Below are positions 1 through 9,801 of a stretch of DNA of 64,000 nucleotides, piece by piece (position 1 is the first letter of the stretch; each line of letters begins with the position of its first letter). The stretch spans positions 38,657 to 102,656 of the forward strand of contig CALUCE010000008.1 in the NCBI GenBank assembly GCA_943914475.1, in the 5' to 3' direction. The stretch is from an uncultured Anaerococcus sp. (lineage in GTDB: Bacteria > Bacillota > Clostridia > Tissierellales > Peptoniphilaceae). Below the pieces are notes generated by a model. It searched no databases, was not told the DNA's origin, and saw nothing but the letters and a program-made list of their open reading frames with translations. Position numbers and translations under genes: made by a program.

Positions 1-749
1 ATCATTATAGCTGCAATTATTAAAGGTTTTATCCTAACTGCTTCTGAAGATAAGTAAGAAATATCCTCAATTCCATCTATTCTTTCCCCTCTTACCAAGA
101 GTCTGTGAGTATTTATTCCATAAGGTGTACATGTTACCAAGGTCATATAATCCTTATTTTTATCTATAAGTAGGTCTTTGGTTTCATGAGGTTCTACAAC
201 AGTTATATAATCTACCTTGTAGTCAAGCTCTTTATCAAGAACATATACTTTAAAAACATCACCTATTTCTAGTTGATCTATATCGGTAAAAAGCCTTGCC
301 GAAACCAGACCCCTATGACCAGTAATGGCTGCATGAGTTCCTTTTCCTCCAACTGGTAGCGAAGTCCACTCAATATGACCAAGGCCTGATGTCAATACAT
401 TTTCATCAGTTCCATGATATACCGGAAGTCTTACATTAATAGAGGGAATATAGACAGTAGCCATAACATCAGATCCACCAAGCTTTAATATATTTTTATA
501 TTGTTCCATAGACTTTATGTGCTCTTGAGAATTTTCTCTAGACAATAATTCTTTGTTATAAGTAACTGCCTTCTTATATTCCCTTTCTAGAAGTTCTTTG
601 GAAGAGGATTTTACACCTTCCTGGTATTCTTCTACAACTTTGGTAGATCTTGAAGCATTCCAATAATCAGCAATACTTGGATAAAGAAGTAGGGAAATAC
701 CAAGAATAAGAAATGCTATTAAAATTGTATTAACTTTATCCTTTACCAT
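1..749 (-). CDS. srtC: Class C sortase (pilus polymerase), partial at window edge
   Basis: The frame is open from an ATG at 749 to the left edge, so the C-terminus is missing. It encodes a membrane-anchored cysteine transpeptidase that links pilin subunits covalently. An N-terminal hydrophobic segment (about residues 7-22) is followed by the sortase core. The catalytic His lies in AITGHRGL, the Cys in TLVTCTPYG and the Arg in THRLLVRG. The protein enters a second hydrophobic stretch at the edge, as class C sortases do. The DPF/DPW lid motif common in class C enzymes is not visible in the linker before the core. It is the last gene seen in the pilus operon, 17 bp after the major pilin, which supports the assignment. 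Confidence 0.9.
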   Translation of the reverse strand, partial: MVKDKVNTILIAFLILGISLLLYPSIADYWNASRSTKVVEEYQEGVKSSSKELLEREYKKAVTYNKELLSRENSQEHIKSMEQYKNILKLGGSDVMATVYIPSINVRLPVYHGTDENVLTSGLGHIEWTSLPVGGKGTHAAITGHRGLVSARLFTDIDQLEIGDVFKVYVLDKELDYKVDYITVVEPHETKDLLIDKNKDYMTLVTCTPYGINTHRLLVRGERIDGIEDISYLSSEAVRIKPLIIAAIM

Positions 750-766
750 ATTTCCCTTCTATCTAT

Positions 767-2302
767 TTATGCCTGTTTATTCTTATTTTTATTTCTAGAG
801 ATTAAAAGTACTAGGGCAACAAAGAATACTATACCACCTATAGCATAGATTAAAGTTCTACCCATACCTCCTGTTTCTGGTAGCTTTGATCCTGTGTTGT
901 TTTCTACATTCACAGTGTTACTATTTTCTAATTCTTTAGCATCCACTTTATAAGTAACATTTACGCCATCTTCAGACGGTCTTATGATTTCAACTTTTAT
1001 TCTTTTAGTTAATCCATTGTAACCTTCTGGAGCTTTAGATTCTTCTAAATAATATGTTCCAGTTTTTAATCCTTTTAAATTAAAAGTACCTGTAGCATCA
1101 GTTATTATTTCACTAGTCTCTCCATCTACAACATAGTAATAAATTTGATTAGTACCATTTTGTTTGAAGGTCAATGGAGTTCCACCTGTTTCAGTAGTAT
1201 ACAATTTAAACTTTGCATTAGCTAATGTATTAGTTGTTTCTCCTGTATATTTTAAAACATTGAAGTCAGTTGTCTGCACAGATGCTGATTTTTCTATTGA
1301 CTTATCTGTATCATATACTAAGTTAGCTGTGTTTTTATTTTCTTCAATTCCATTATGATTACTTATAGACGCATTATTATTTAATTTTGCCTTATAAGTA
1401 ATAGTGACTTGCTGACTATCTCCTGCTGTTTTAGCTACTTCTGCTAATTTTCTAATTGTAGCGATAGGAAATGTTATCTTTAAATTTTTTGATGTATCAG
1501 AAAAATTAGAATCTATTGTATAGTCTCCACTTTCTACACCTGTAACAGCTAAAGAATCATTTATATAGTCAATTCCCTGTGGAAGTTGGTCAGTTAATAT
1601 ATATTCTTTGTTGGCGTATTGATCAACATTAAAGCTGATTTGATAATTTAAAGTTTCCCCAATATTAGCGTATATAGACTCTGCAAAATCTTGATCTGTT
1701 GCAGTCTTTACTTTTTTTGTAAAGCCAAGAATATTTTCATCAGGGTTTTTTTCATGGACAGTTGCAACCTTGTCTGTTGTATCAAGTGAAACTATAGTTC
1801 CCGTATTTGAAGCAAGCATGTAATATCCTAGCTCAAGCCCAGTCCATTGTAGTTTGTTATCTTGTGTAGTAGCCGTAGTAGAATCTCCTGCTTTAACTAA
1901 TACGCTAGTCTTAGTATATAGCCAATTTGAAAAATCATAAGGATTTATATAATTCTCATTTTTTGTATTAGTTAATACATCTGTATCTATAACAGCCCTT
2001 CCATTTGTATTCCTAACAATATTATTACTAGAATCTTTCATTAAAAGTGCTGAAAAACCACTATCTTTTAGTTCATTTTCAAAGGCTTCACTAACTGCAG
2101 TATAGGTATATGCTTTACTAGCATTAACCTCTTGATAGGATAAGTCAAATACCTTATATAAAGTGTATTCAACATCTTCTCTTGGGTTATCTAAAGTAAC
2201 AGTACCATCTCCTGCTGCCATAGCCTTAAATGGTGCAAAGACTGATAGTATCATGCCTAGTACCAATATAAAACTTAATTTTTTAAATTTTCTTTTTTGC
2301 AT
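767..2302 (-). CDS. Major pilin / fimbrial isopeptide-forming protein with LPETG anchor
   Basis: A 511-aa backbone pilin. It has a signal peptide (residues 1-29, cut near AMAAGDG), a fimbrial isopeptide D2-type domain in the middle (NIGETLNYQISFNV and onward) and a C-terminal SpaA/Cna-B domain with the E-box-like YYLEESKAPEGY. It ends with the sorting signal LPETGG, a hydrophobic helix and the basic tail RNKNKNKQA. The segment ATVHEKNPDENILGF sits where Gram-positive pilins carry a VYPKN lysine motif, so K in VHEKN is the likely cross-linking lysine. Its start overlaps the end of the tip-pilin reading frame by 20 bp, so translation is probably coupled. The next gene is the sortase. Confidence 0.9.
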   Translation of the reverse strand: MQKRKFKKLSFILVLGMILSVFAPFKAMAAGDGTVTLDNPREDVEYTLYKVFDLSYQEVNASKAYTYTAVSEAFENELKDSGFSALLMKDSSNNIVRNTNGRAVIDTDVLTNTKNENYINPYDFSNWLYTKTSVLVKAGDSTTATTQDNKLQWTGLELGYYMLASNTGTIVSLDTTDKVATVHEKNPDENILGFTKKVKTATDQDFAESIYANIGETLNYQISFNVDQYANKEYILTDQLPQGIDYINDSLAVTGVESGDYTIDSNFSDTSKNLKITFPIATIRKLAEVAKTAGDSQQVTITYKAKLNNNASISNHNGIEENKNTANLVYDTDKSIEKSASVQTTDFNVLKYTGETTNTLANAKFKLYTTETGGTPLTFKQNGTNQIYYYVVDGETSEIITDATGTFNLKGLKTGTYYLEESKAPEGYNGLTKRIKVEIIRPSEDGVNVTYKVDAKELENSNTVNVENNTGSKLPETGGMGRTLIYAIGGIVFFVALVLLISRNKNKNKQA

Positions 2303-2654
2303 TTTCCTCTCCTTTTGCTATTTTGTTTTTATATATTAATAAAGCTGTAGCAAATCCTATCATAATTGTTGCAACTTTATAAATATTATCCTTACCTAGA
2401 CCTCCAGTTTCTGGCAGTCTGTAGTTCGACCTATCAAGGTCTATATTCATTATCAATGTTCCTGCATTATTGTAGTAGGCTTTGTATGTTCCTTTAACAG
2501 ATTCATTGAACTCAACCACAGGAATTATCTGATCTTCTTTTTGCTCAAAATCTATAATAAAAGGATTTTCTATAGCGTAATAAACTATATCTTTATCCTC
2601 TTCTGTATCTATTGGATTTTTGTTTTGATTTAGAAGATACCTATTGTTATAATT
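2283..2654 (-). pseudogene. C-terminal LPETG part of the tip pilin, in the +1 frame
   Basis: This frame continues the preceding 1877-aa protein after a one-base shift. Reading +1 from the CTT before its TAA stop gives NYNNRYLLNQNKNPI and onward, then a SpaA-like beta region, LPETGGLG, a hydrophobic helix and a lysine-rich tail. The frame has no ATG near its beginning, only an internal GTG at 2519, and no convincing ribosome site. It is therefore unlikely to be an independent gene. Either the tip pilin is a frameshifted pseudogene, the sequence has an error, or ribosomes shift at CTT-TAA. Without this part the tip protein has no sorting signal. Confidence 0.75.
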
Positions 2655-5600
2655 AAAGAACTAAATTGTGTATTTCGACCTGTCCATTTTCATCGGTGGT
2701 AAATACACTTTTAAAATCATCTTGACTTGGTTTATCATTTATTGGTTTTTCTAGTTCAAAATATTTACCATCAATACCATTAAATTCAGTCCCTTGCATA
2801 TCTTTAGTACTTTCATCCAAATCTCCATATAGCTTAAATTCCATATCGGAAATTGGTATATATTGTTTGTTTTTTGAATCTCTTCCTCTTACATTGACCA
2901 GAAGGTCAAATGTATCTGTATAAATATTTCTTATCTGGAATTTTGAATTCTCTTTGCTTAGCGCTTCTTTATCTTCGTTTTTGTCTATTACATAAGGATA
3001 AGTACCTATACTTATATCCTTATCATTTAGGCTAGCTCTTCTTTTAGTTACTGAGAAATCAGGATGTCTATAGTTTTCTTCCATTATTGTTAAAGAATCA
3101 AAGTTAAGCCCTCCACTATCATCAAAAATCTTGACTTCATCCATATTTGAATCTATCAAGCTATCTATTCTCCATTCTGCATTTACGCCGTATACAAAAC
3201 TTGATAAGTTATCATAGTTTAATTCTTTAGAATAATTTTTACCACCTTTCTCTGCTTTTACAGTAATTTTAAATGGTGAAGTCGAATCTTTTAATAGTAT
3301 TTCGGCATCATCAGGTATTCCATCAAAAATCTTATTTATTGTTAAGTTTTTTCCTTGAGTAGCATAAGATATACTGATAATATTTTCTTCGACTAGGCGT
3401 TTATTTTCATATTTATAAGGAGTAAAACTGATATTGTTACTTTGAGGACTTCCTTCTAATTTATAATAATAATCCTCACTACCTTTTTCTTCTTCAACTT
3501 TTTTCAGACTGAAGTTTATATCCCCTAAATCTTTGTAGATAGGATCAGGATCAACTTCTACTAGTTTGTAATTTCCTTCATTCAATTCTGTGAACATTAG
3601 GTTCCCATTTATACCTGTTGTTTCTTCTTTTAGTATTTCTTCCTGATTATTTACTATTTTTATTAGTCTAAATTTCTTTTCCTTTAGGGGAAGTTTGCTA
3701 TCAATATCTCTTGCCTTTATCACTAGGCCTCCACCTGTTGAATAGTGATTAGTAAATCTTACCTTATCGTGTATCGAGGTATTCAAGACCTCTGTTGATA
3801 TCTGCTCACCTTCTGGAATGATTGATTTCCTATAGTATTTGCTATGTTTGTTGTCAGTTTGATTAATTGATGATATCTCTTCAATGTTTGTATAAAGATT
3901 TCTTTCTTCGTCTACAATAGCAGCTCCACTTTCTTCTGCCTTATAATCAAGGCCCGATAAAGATGCAAAAGTCCAAGTTACATCAAAATTATCTTTATCT
4001 ATTAGAGTTCTAACCCTTTCAATATCCCAATAGCTTAAAGGTTCATCTCCTATGGAAGGTTTCAAAGTCCCCTCAGTATCTCCTCTATCAAACGATAAAT
4101 TATAGAGAACATTTAGTTTATTATCACCATCATAATCTTGGTCAAAATGAACATCCACTTGAAACTTCTTGCTAGTTGTATCGCCGTTTTGCAATAAAGA
4201 GAACTCATCATCACTAATATTTTTAAAGTCCTTTTCTATAGTGATAGGATTTGTAATATGATAAAGGATTCCTTGGAGAGATATACCGTATCTTTCTTGG
4301 CCTAAAGTTAGAAAATCTATATCCATTTTTAAAGTATCCATATTGCTCTTGTCTAGCTTAAAAATAGTTGATTCTTCATGATTATTTATATCATATTTTA
4401 ATAATCCTGCTTCATAATTATTTGGACTGGACTTTAGCCACTCTATTGACTGTCTTTTTAGCATCATACTAGTTACAACATTATTTTGGCTGTAGTCTCC
4501 CAAAATATTTTGGTAAGCTAGTCCAGATGCAAGTGAATTAAATACTATTTGATTTTTGTAAGTATTATCAATATCTTCTGTAATATTGTCTGGAAAACTT
4601 ATATTATTAACATACCTGACCTTATTTCCTATATTATCATCCATGGTGATAGAAGAAGATGTGCTAGGATCAGTAAACTCATTCTTATCAGTAAACAACA
4701 CTCTTCCTTCTGCAAGGATAGGACTAAGTACATTGGTGTCTTTTTCCCTATCCAAAAGTTCTTTAGCATTTATACCTCTTTCTATATCCATAATTCCTTC
4801 TAAAGTATCGTAATAGAAGTATAAGGGTGTAGATAGCTCTATCCACTCTGTTTTAAATATAGGGTTGTCATCAAATGAAATTTCTAAATTACTACTTGCA
4901 GGAATTTTTTCTCCAGTTTCATTTATTTCTTTAACATAGGACTTATCTATTACTACCTTTTTATTAGCAAATTCGTCTTTATCTATGGTAAATTCTGCAT
5001 TCTTGTCAACTAAGTATGTCCTACTATTTAATTCCAATCTATAACCCAAAAGTCCATACTCTACATAGTAATTATTCTTTAGTGGGGAATCTTCACCCAT
5101 TGGAAAACTTTCCACATCCAAATATAGTCTATATAAATTCTTATATGGATTATCTATATCTGTATCTTTTTGAGTCTTATATAGATTTCCAATTGGACCA
5201 TTGTCTTGAGCATATCCCCCAGGGATTACTTTAGCAAATGTTAATTTGCCATCTTCATCTACCATATCACTAATTGAGACTCTTGAGTCAAGCTTCACAT
5301 TTTCATCCCACTTAGCTCCCACATATTCTGAAGGAGTTGTTATTTCAAAACCTAAACTATCTGAAAATTTTTTACCTAGGTAGATATAATCTTCATCGGC
5401 TATGGGTTCATCTGTAGAAACAGCTATAAAATGCCCTCCATCTTTATCTTCATGATATCTCACTCTACTTGTTCCATCTGTGATTAGAACTCGATTGTTG
5501 TTTCCATCTTTTTTGCTATAAAGTCTTACGGTTTCTTTATCTTTACTCAACAACAATACCCCATTGGTTAAAGATAAGTATCTGACTTCTGAATCTGATT

Positions 5601-8286
5601 TCAATTTAATTTCGTAGTAGCCAGGGTTCTCAGTCTGCCTAATAGACCATTGGTCTAAATCTACTTTTGAATCTTGTGAAACTATTACAGGTACATCACT
5701 ATCGATGTTTTCATAATATTTAATCCAGGCTTTTTTTACACTTGGGTATCCATTGTCATTTGAAAGAGAATTAAAATCATTGTCTTCTTGATCTATTCCT
5801 TTGGAGTATCCTAAGATATAATCGCCATTTTCTAAATCTACTAAATCTTCAGTTGGTGCTTTTTCTTGATGGATGAATCTTTTATTGCTAATATTATTAC
5901 CATTAGCATCCATCTCAACTCTATAAAGTCTTAGAGGATCTCCGAAATCTCCCTGCCTACTTCTCCAGTTATATGAATTGTTTGGAAAAATATCTATTGA
6001 ACCATAATCATTGTGTAAGTAGAACAAGGAAGGATCATCTTCTATTGTAGAAATTTTAATCTTATAGTCATCTCTCTGTTGGCTTGTTTCATAAAAAGCT
6101 AGACTTTTGTAATCGGAGTCTGTCCCTTTACTCGTAATACGCAAATATCCTCTTGATCCTCCTGCTACTCCAGTTTGTGTTATTTCATAAGTACCATCTT
6201 TTTTGTTTCTTATCCTAAAAATATCAAGACCATTATTTAAATTACCAAGGTTTGTCCCTCTATAAAGTCTTCCATTTCGATCATTAGAAACAGCACTTTG
6301 TTGAAAATCTTGTGCATTTCTTCTATACATAAGCCTATTAGCATCTTTGTTAGTTATTGCATAATAACCATCAGGTATGACTGCATCGATAAGTTTATCT
6401 TTTGTATGATAATCTCCTTGATAACTATCGCCCAATAAAACGCCTAGCTTAACTCTACTATTAGCTGAAATTGTTCCCCATATATGCCAACCACCAATTT
6501 CTCTAGTTGTATCCATATTAATATATGAGTTACCCTTATGTAGGTATACCTCATTAGTATTATTGATTAACGACATTGTGATTTCGAAATCAGAAATATT
6601 GTCTGGAGTAACCTCATTTTTCGCAACAACTTGTATCTCTGCCCAAGAACCTCCTGTTAATTTTAGATAATCGCCATTTTCATCTGTAATATAGAATACA
6701 TCAGGATTACTTCTTATTTTCTTGAAAGTTAACATACTAGGTTCTCTATATTGATAGTCTCTCAAATAATCTAAATCTGAAGTATATATTTCTCCATTTT
6801 TTAGCATGGTTGTACTATCTCTATACTTTTTTCCCTGACTATTAGTTACAGGAGAATACCTATTTGGATCTATATAATTTGACATAAATCCCTTGGGCTG
6901 ATATTTAGTGATTTGAGAATTATCTGTAAGGATTACAAATTGTCCTTCATCTGGAATATTTTTTAATTGTGAGTTTGATAAAGTTTGATAATAGCGTTTA
7001 TTTCGTATTAAAAAGAAACTACTAGTTATTTCCTCAGCTTCCTTATAAGTGTTCACAACTTTAAATCCATTATCATATGCAAGAAATTGTGGGCTACCAC
7101 TATCATCTTGTCCCATTATTTTTATTCTTCCAGGATAATTTGAATTTTCATACAATTTAAATTTATATGGTTTTTCAGAAATGATTACATCTCCATTATC
7201 TATAGCTAAATAATCATAACTATCTACTTCTTGTAAGAAATAATCATTTCCATTTGGAATCAAAGTAAATCTTCTATACTTCATAGCAGTATTCATAGAT
7301 GAAAAGTTATATGGTATCTCGCTTTCATTTTTACCATATATTTCAACCAAATCATCTTCTGCCATTTTTCTACTTTTAATCACATTATTTTGATCTAAGT
7401 CGATAGAATAGAGATTGTCATCATTAGCTTCAAGCGCTATAGTATATGGACCTCCTTTAACCTGAAATCTTTTCCAATTAGCATGCTTTACTATAGCAAA
7501 AACCGAAAATCCTTGGGTATCAAAAGTCACTTCTTGGACTTGATTATTTGGGTCGATTTCTACCTCTGGATCGATAAATTCTAGTCCGGTTTGACCAAAG
7601 TGGCCTATAGATATTTCTTCATTATCTCCTAGTTCCATGTCTAAATTACTTATATCTAATGATACCTGGGCGTTATCTTCTACAGGAAGGTATTCTCCAT
7701 TTGCATCATAGAAGGATATATCCAAGTACTTTATTTCTAGAACCTGCCCATCGATAAGTTCTTCTATTTGTTTATCTTTATTAGTACTAGTTTCACTTTG
7801 TGGACTGGCCATTCTAAAGAATGACATCCTTGGTTTATTTGCTGATAAATCGTCAATTACCAGTTTGGATTCTTCTGGTAGTTCTCTTTCTTTTAAACTA
7901 ACTTCAGCTTTTATTGGACCATCTTGGAAAGAAAACTTTGTATTAGTATTCTTTGTTTCTGTTTCAGGATTTTCTTCTATTCCTTGCTTTTCCTCTTTGA
8001 CGACTTCAGGATTTTGTTCTTCTTCTCCATTTGTAAAATCTTGGTATGTATCTTCCTGCCCAACTACTCCTGCTTCTTCTTTATTTTTATAAGTAAAGTC
8101 TTCATCTTCTATTGGTATCGATTTTTCTTCCGCTTGATCCTTCTCTAGCGTCATTGCAGGGATTTTTATTGCGAAGGCTGTCACTATGAGAACAAGCACA
8201 GCAAGAAAGCCAAATACTTTCTTAATTTTTCTTCTTTTGACTTTGTCATTTAATATTTCTTTTAAATGTTTTAAAAATGTGTTCAT
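2653..8286 (-). CDS. Giant pilus-tip adhesin, Cna-B/SpaA domains, anchor lost by frameshift
   Basis: An 1877-aa surface protein. The basic N-terminus and hydrophobic stretch (about residues 22-46) end in IKIPAMTLEK, a variant of the TYALILPAMTLEK signal typical of Firmicute tip pilins. An acidic linker follows (residues 50-110). A long beta-rich region contains repeated GYYAI/GDYILG-like strands. At the C-terminus are Cna-B-like domains (from GGGLVIKARDIDSKLPLKEK) and the beginning of a SpaA domain (LLVNVRGRDSKNKQYIP to TTDENGQVEIHNLVL). The frame stops inside that last domain, and the domain and LPETG continue one base out of frame. It lies between the signal peptidase and the major pilin and is probably the adhesive tip subunit. 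Confidence 0.85.
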   Translation of the reverse strand: MNTFLKHLKEILNDKVKRRKIKKVFGFLAVLVLIVTAFAIKIPAMTLEKDQAEEKSIPIEDEDFTYKNKEEAGVVGQEDTYQDFTNGEEEQNPEVVKEEKQGIEENPETETKNTNTKFSFQDGPIKAEVSLKERELPEESKLVIDDLSANKPRMSFFRMASPQSETSTNKDKQIEELIDGQVLEIKYLDISFYDANGEYLPVEDNAQVSLDISNLDMELGDNEEISIGHFGQTGLEFIDPEVEIDPNNQVQEVTFDTQGFSVFAIVKHANWKRFQVKGGPYTIALEANDDNLYSIDLDQNNVIKSRKMAEDDLVEIYGKNESEIPYNFSSMNTAMKYRRFTLIPNGNDYFLQEVDSYDYLAIDNGDVIISEKPYKFKLYENSNYPGRIKIMGQDDSGSPQFLAYDNGFKVVNTYKEAEEITSSFFLIRNKRYYQTLSNSQLKNIPDEGQFVILTDNSQITKYQPKGFMSNYIDPNRYSPVTNSQGKKYRDSTTMLKNGEIYTSDLDYLRDYQYREPSMLTFKKIRSNPDVFYITDENGDYLKLTGGSWAEIQVVAKNEVTPDNISDFEITMSLINNTNEVYLHKGNSYINMDTTREIGGWHIWGTISANSRVKLGVLLGDSYQGDYHTKDKLIDAVIPDGYYAITNKDANRLMYRRNAQDFQQSAVSNDRNGRLYRGTNLGNLNNGLDIFRIRNKKDGTYEITQTGVAGGSRGYLRITSKGTDSDYKSLAFYETSQQRDDYKIKISTIEDDPSLFYLHNDYGSIDIFPNNSYNWRSRQGDFGDPLRLYRVEMDANGNNISNKRFIHQEKAPTEDLVDLENGDYILGYSKGIDQEDNDFNSLSNDNGYPSVKKAWIKYYENIDSDVPVIVSQDSKVDLDQWSIRQTENPGYYEIKLKSDSEVRYLSLTNGVLLLSKDKETVRLYSKKDGNNNRVLITDGTSRVRYHEDKDGGHFIAVSTDEPIADEDYIYLGKKFSDSLGFEITTPSEYVGAKWDENVKLDSRVSISDMVDEDGKLTFAKVIPGGYAQDNGPIGNLYKTQKDTDIDNPYKNLYRLYLDVESFPMGEDSPLKNNYYVEYGLLGYRLELNSRTYLVDKNAEFTIDKDEFANKKVVIDKSYVKEINETGEKIPASSNLEISFDDNPIFKTEWIELSTPLYFYYDTLEGIMDIERGINAKELLDREKDTNVLSPILAEGRVLFTDKNEFTDPSTSSSITMDDNIGNKVRYVNNISFPDNITEDIDNTYKNQIVFNSLASGLAYQNILGDYSQNNVVTSMMLKRQSIEWLKSSPNNYEAGLLKYDINNHEESTIFKLDKSNMDTLKMDIDFLTLGQERYGISLQGILYHITNPITIEKDFKNISDDEFSLLQNGDTTSKKFQVDVHFDQDYDGDNKLNVLYNLSFDRGDTEGTLKPSIGDEPLSYWDIERVRTLIDKDNFDVTWTFASLSGLDYKAEESGAAIVDEERNLYTNIEEISSINQTDNKHSKYYRKSIIPEGEQISTEVLNTSIHDKVRFTNHYSTGGGLVIKARDIDSKLPLKEKKFRLIKIVNNQEEILKEETTGINGNLMFTELNEGNYKLVEVDPDPIYKDLGDINFSLKKVEEEKGSEDYYYKLEGSPQSNNISFTPYKYENKRLVEENIISISYATQGKNLTINKIFDGIPDDAEILLKDSTSPFKITVKAEKGGKNYSKELNYDNLSSFVYGVNAEWRIDSLIDSNMDEVKIFDDSGGLNFDSLTIMEENYRHPDFSVTKRRASLNDKDISIGTYPYVIDKNEDKEALSKENSKFQIRNIYTDTFDLLVNVRGRDSKNKQYIPISDMEFKLYGDLDESTKDMQGTEFNGIDGKYFELEKPINDKPSQDDFKSVFTTDENGQVEIHNLVL

Positions 8287-8307
8287 AAGATCCCTACTAT
8301 CTTTTTT

Positions 8308-8919
8308 TTAATCTATTCTGCCAAAACTACTTAAAGGCCAAACTCTAAAGACTATCTTGCCTATAATTTGATCTTGAGGCAAAGCTCCCAAAACTTTATT
8401 TCTAGAATCTACAGAAGTATCCCTATGGTCCCCCAAAACGAAATATCTTTCTTCTGGTACCTTATAAGGAAGTCTTATAGTTACATCTCCATAAGATTTA
8501 TCTTCTGTATAGGATTCTTTCAATGTTTCATTATTTATGTAAACATTTCCATCTGAGTCAAAATCTACTTCTTCGCCTGGTTTACCTACAATTCTTTTGA
8601 CCAAAAGTTTGTTACCATAATATAGTCCTACAACATCTCCCCTGTCATAGTCCTTATTTTTTACAGCTAGAACTATATCTCCTTCATTGAGAGCAGGTGT
8701 CATAGACGAACCGTAAATTCTTAAAACGGGTAAATATAGGGTTGCAAGCAAAATAATAACAGCAGCTACTACTAGCAAACCAAATATTGTAGTTCTTAAT
8801 GTTTGACGAAATTTTAAATTTTTATTAACCCTATCTAGTTCATCTTGGAGTGACTCTACATCCAAATCATTTTTATTATCCACATCAATCACCATCTTCT
8901 TTACTGAAACTTCTAACAT
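8308..8919 (-). CDS. lepB: Signal peptidase I of the pilus operon
   Basis: A 203-aa type I signal peptidase with one N-terminal membrane helix (about residues 45-65). The serine nucleophile is in YGSSMTPAL and the general-base lysine in LLVKRIVGKPGE. The later conserved boxes are RYFVLGDHRDTSVDSR and IGKIVFRVWPL. It would cleave signal peptides at the outer membrane face, and its position in the pilus operon suggests a role in pilin secretion, as with SipA-type chaperone/peptidases. Unlike many SipA proteins, the Ser and Lys are both present. The start is uncertain: the first ATG overlaps the upstream gene by 35 bp, and another in-frame ATG lies at 8895. Confidence 0.93.
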   Translation of the reverse strand: MLEVSVKKMVIDVDNKNDLDVESLQDELDRVNKNLKFRQTLRTTIFGLLVVAAVIILLATLYLPVLRIYGSSMTPALNEGDIVLAVKNKDYDRGDVVGLYYGNKLLVKRIVGKPGEEVDFDSDGNVYINNETLKESYTEDKSYGDVTIRLPYKVPEERYFVLGDHRDTSVDSRNKVLGALPQDQIIGKIVFRVWPLSSFGRID

Positions 8920-9145
8920 TGTCTAAATAAAGCTTTGCTGCTTCGTCAGCCTTTTTAAAAATATCAAAAATCTCAAGGGAAGCTTCAGCCAAAGAACCTG
9001 CATTATCTATGACTATCTCACGTCTTTCAAGCTCTTTTCTACAATCTTCCAATTCTTTCTTTAAATTTTCATTTTCTTTAACCTGATCTATCAAAAGCTC
9101 TAATAATTCTTTTCTAGAAAGTTTCTTTAAATCTGAAAAATCCAT
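8885..9145 (-). CDS. Small coiled-coil protein, first gene of pilus operon
   Basis: An 86-aa acidic, soluble protein with no signal peptide. Residues 1-50 begin DFSDLKKLSRKELLELL and form a predicted coiled coil rich in Glu, Lys and Leu. The second half is helical (SLAEASLEIFDIFKKADEA). Similar short proteins precede signal peptidases in pilus clusters of related Clostridia and are sometimes labelled 'DNA repair protein' without functional evidence. I recognise no catalytic motif. It overlaps the signal peptidase start, so the two are co-translated. Confidence 0.75.
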   Translation of the reverse strand: MDFSDLKKLSRKELLELLIDQVKENENLKKELEDCRKELERREIVIDNAGSLAEASLEIFDIFKKADEAAKLYLDNVRSFSKEDGD

Positions 9146-9801
9146 AGTATTATGAAATCCTTTGCAAAAATAAATCGAAACAATAAATTTGAAATATAAA
9201 TCTTTTTAAATTTGTTTATATTTAATATATAACTATTTATCTAAACCAAATCTCATATGAATTTAATTAACTTCATATATCTAGAGGTTTGCTTGTATTA
9301 TATCCCTATTATTTGATTTTGTAAACCTCCTAAAATAAAAGAAAGGTTGTATTTATAAAATTTTATGGAGTATTTAATTATACAAGTTAATATTAAATTT
9401 TCTATATTTATCCATTACATAAATTAAACAAATCTATACTTGTTTTATTTGGTTTCCTAATTATTAAATTACAAAAAAATCTCTCATAATTATTACTCGA
9501 TATTATCCAATATATCTTTCTTTATGCGTATTAAGATATATAAAATACAATGAATAGTTCTGCATAAATGAGATCAAATTAACAAAAACAAAATCTATAA
9601 GAAACTTTCCCTTTCCCTCTTTCTTGAAATTCTCTTAAACATAATAAACTCTTTTCTTTGACAAAAATAAATTATCTCCTATAGTAGAAAAGAATTTACT
9701 TTAAAAAAAGCCTACGAAAATAACTTTTACCCTATAAAAACATAGGGTTATTAATATTTATACTTTAGTTTTTTATGATAAAATAAACGAAAGGAGAAGA
9801 T
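9146..9801. other. Intergenic region between pilus operon and S41 peptidase
   Basis: A very AT-rich 656-bp divergent region with no open frame of note. It must hold the pilus operon promoter (minus), which I cannot place with confidence, and the promoter of the peptidase gene (plus, 9658-9685). It contains the inverted repeats GAGGTTT (9284-9290) / AAACCTC (9323-9329) and ACCCTAT (9729-9735) / ATAGGGT (9742-9748). Its length is consistent with regulated expression. Confidence 0.5.
9658..9685 (+). promoter_or_regulatory. Promoter for S41 peptidase gene
   Basis: TTGACA at 9658-9663 and TATAGT at 9680-9685 with a 16-bp spacer. A perfect 7-bp inverted repeat (ACCCTAT/ATAGGGT, 9729-9748) lies downstream in the leader and could be an operator or a short RNA hairpin. 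Confidence 0.6.

Noticed and set aside
4549..4813. Plus-strand frames inside the tip pilin
   Set aside because: They lie antisense to a continuous 1877-codon frame and lack ribosome sites.
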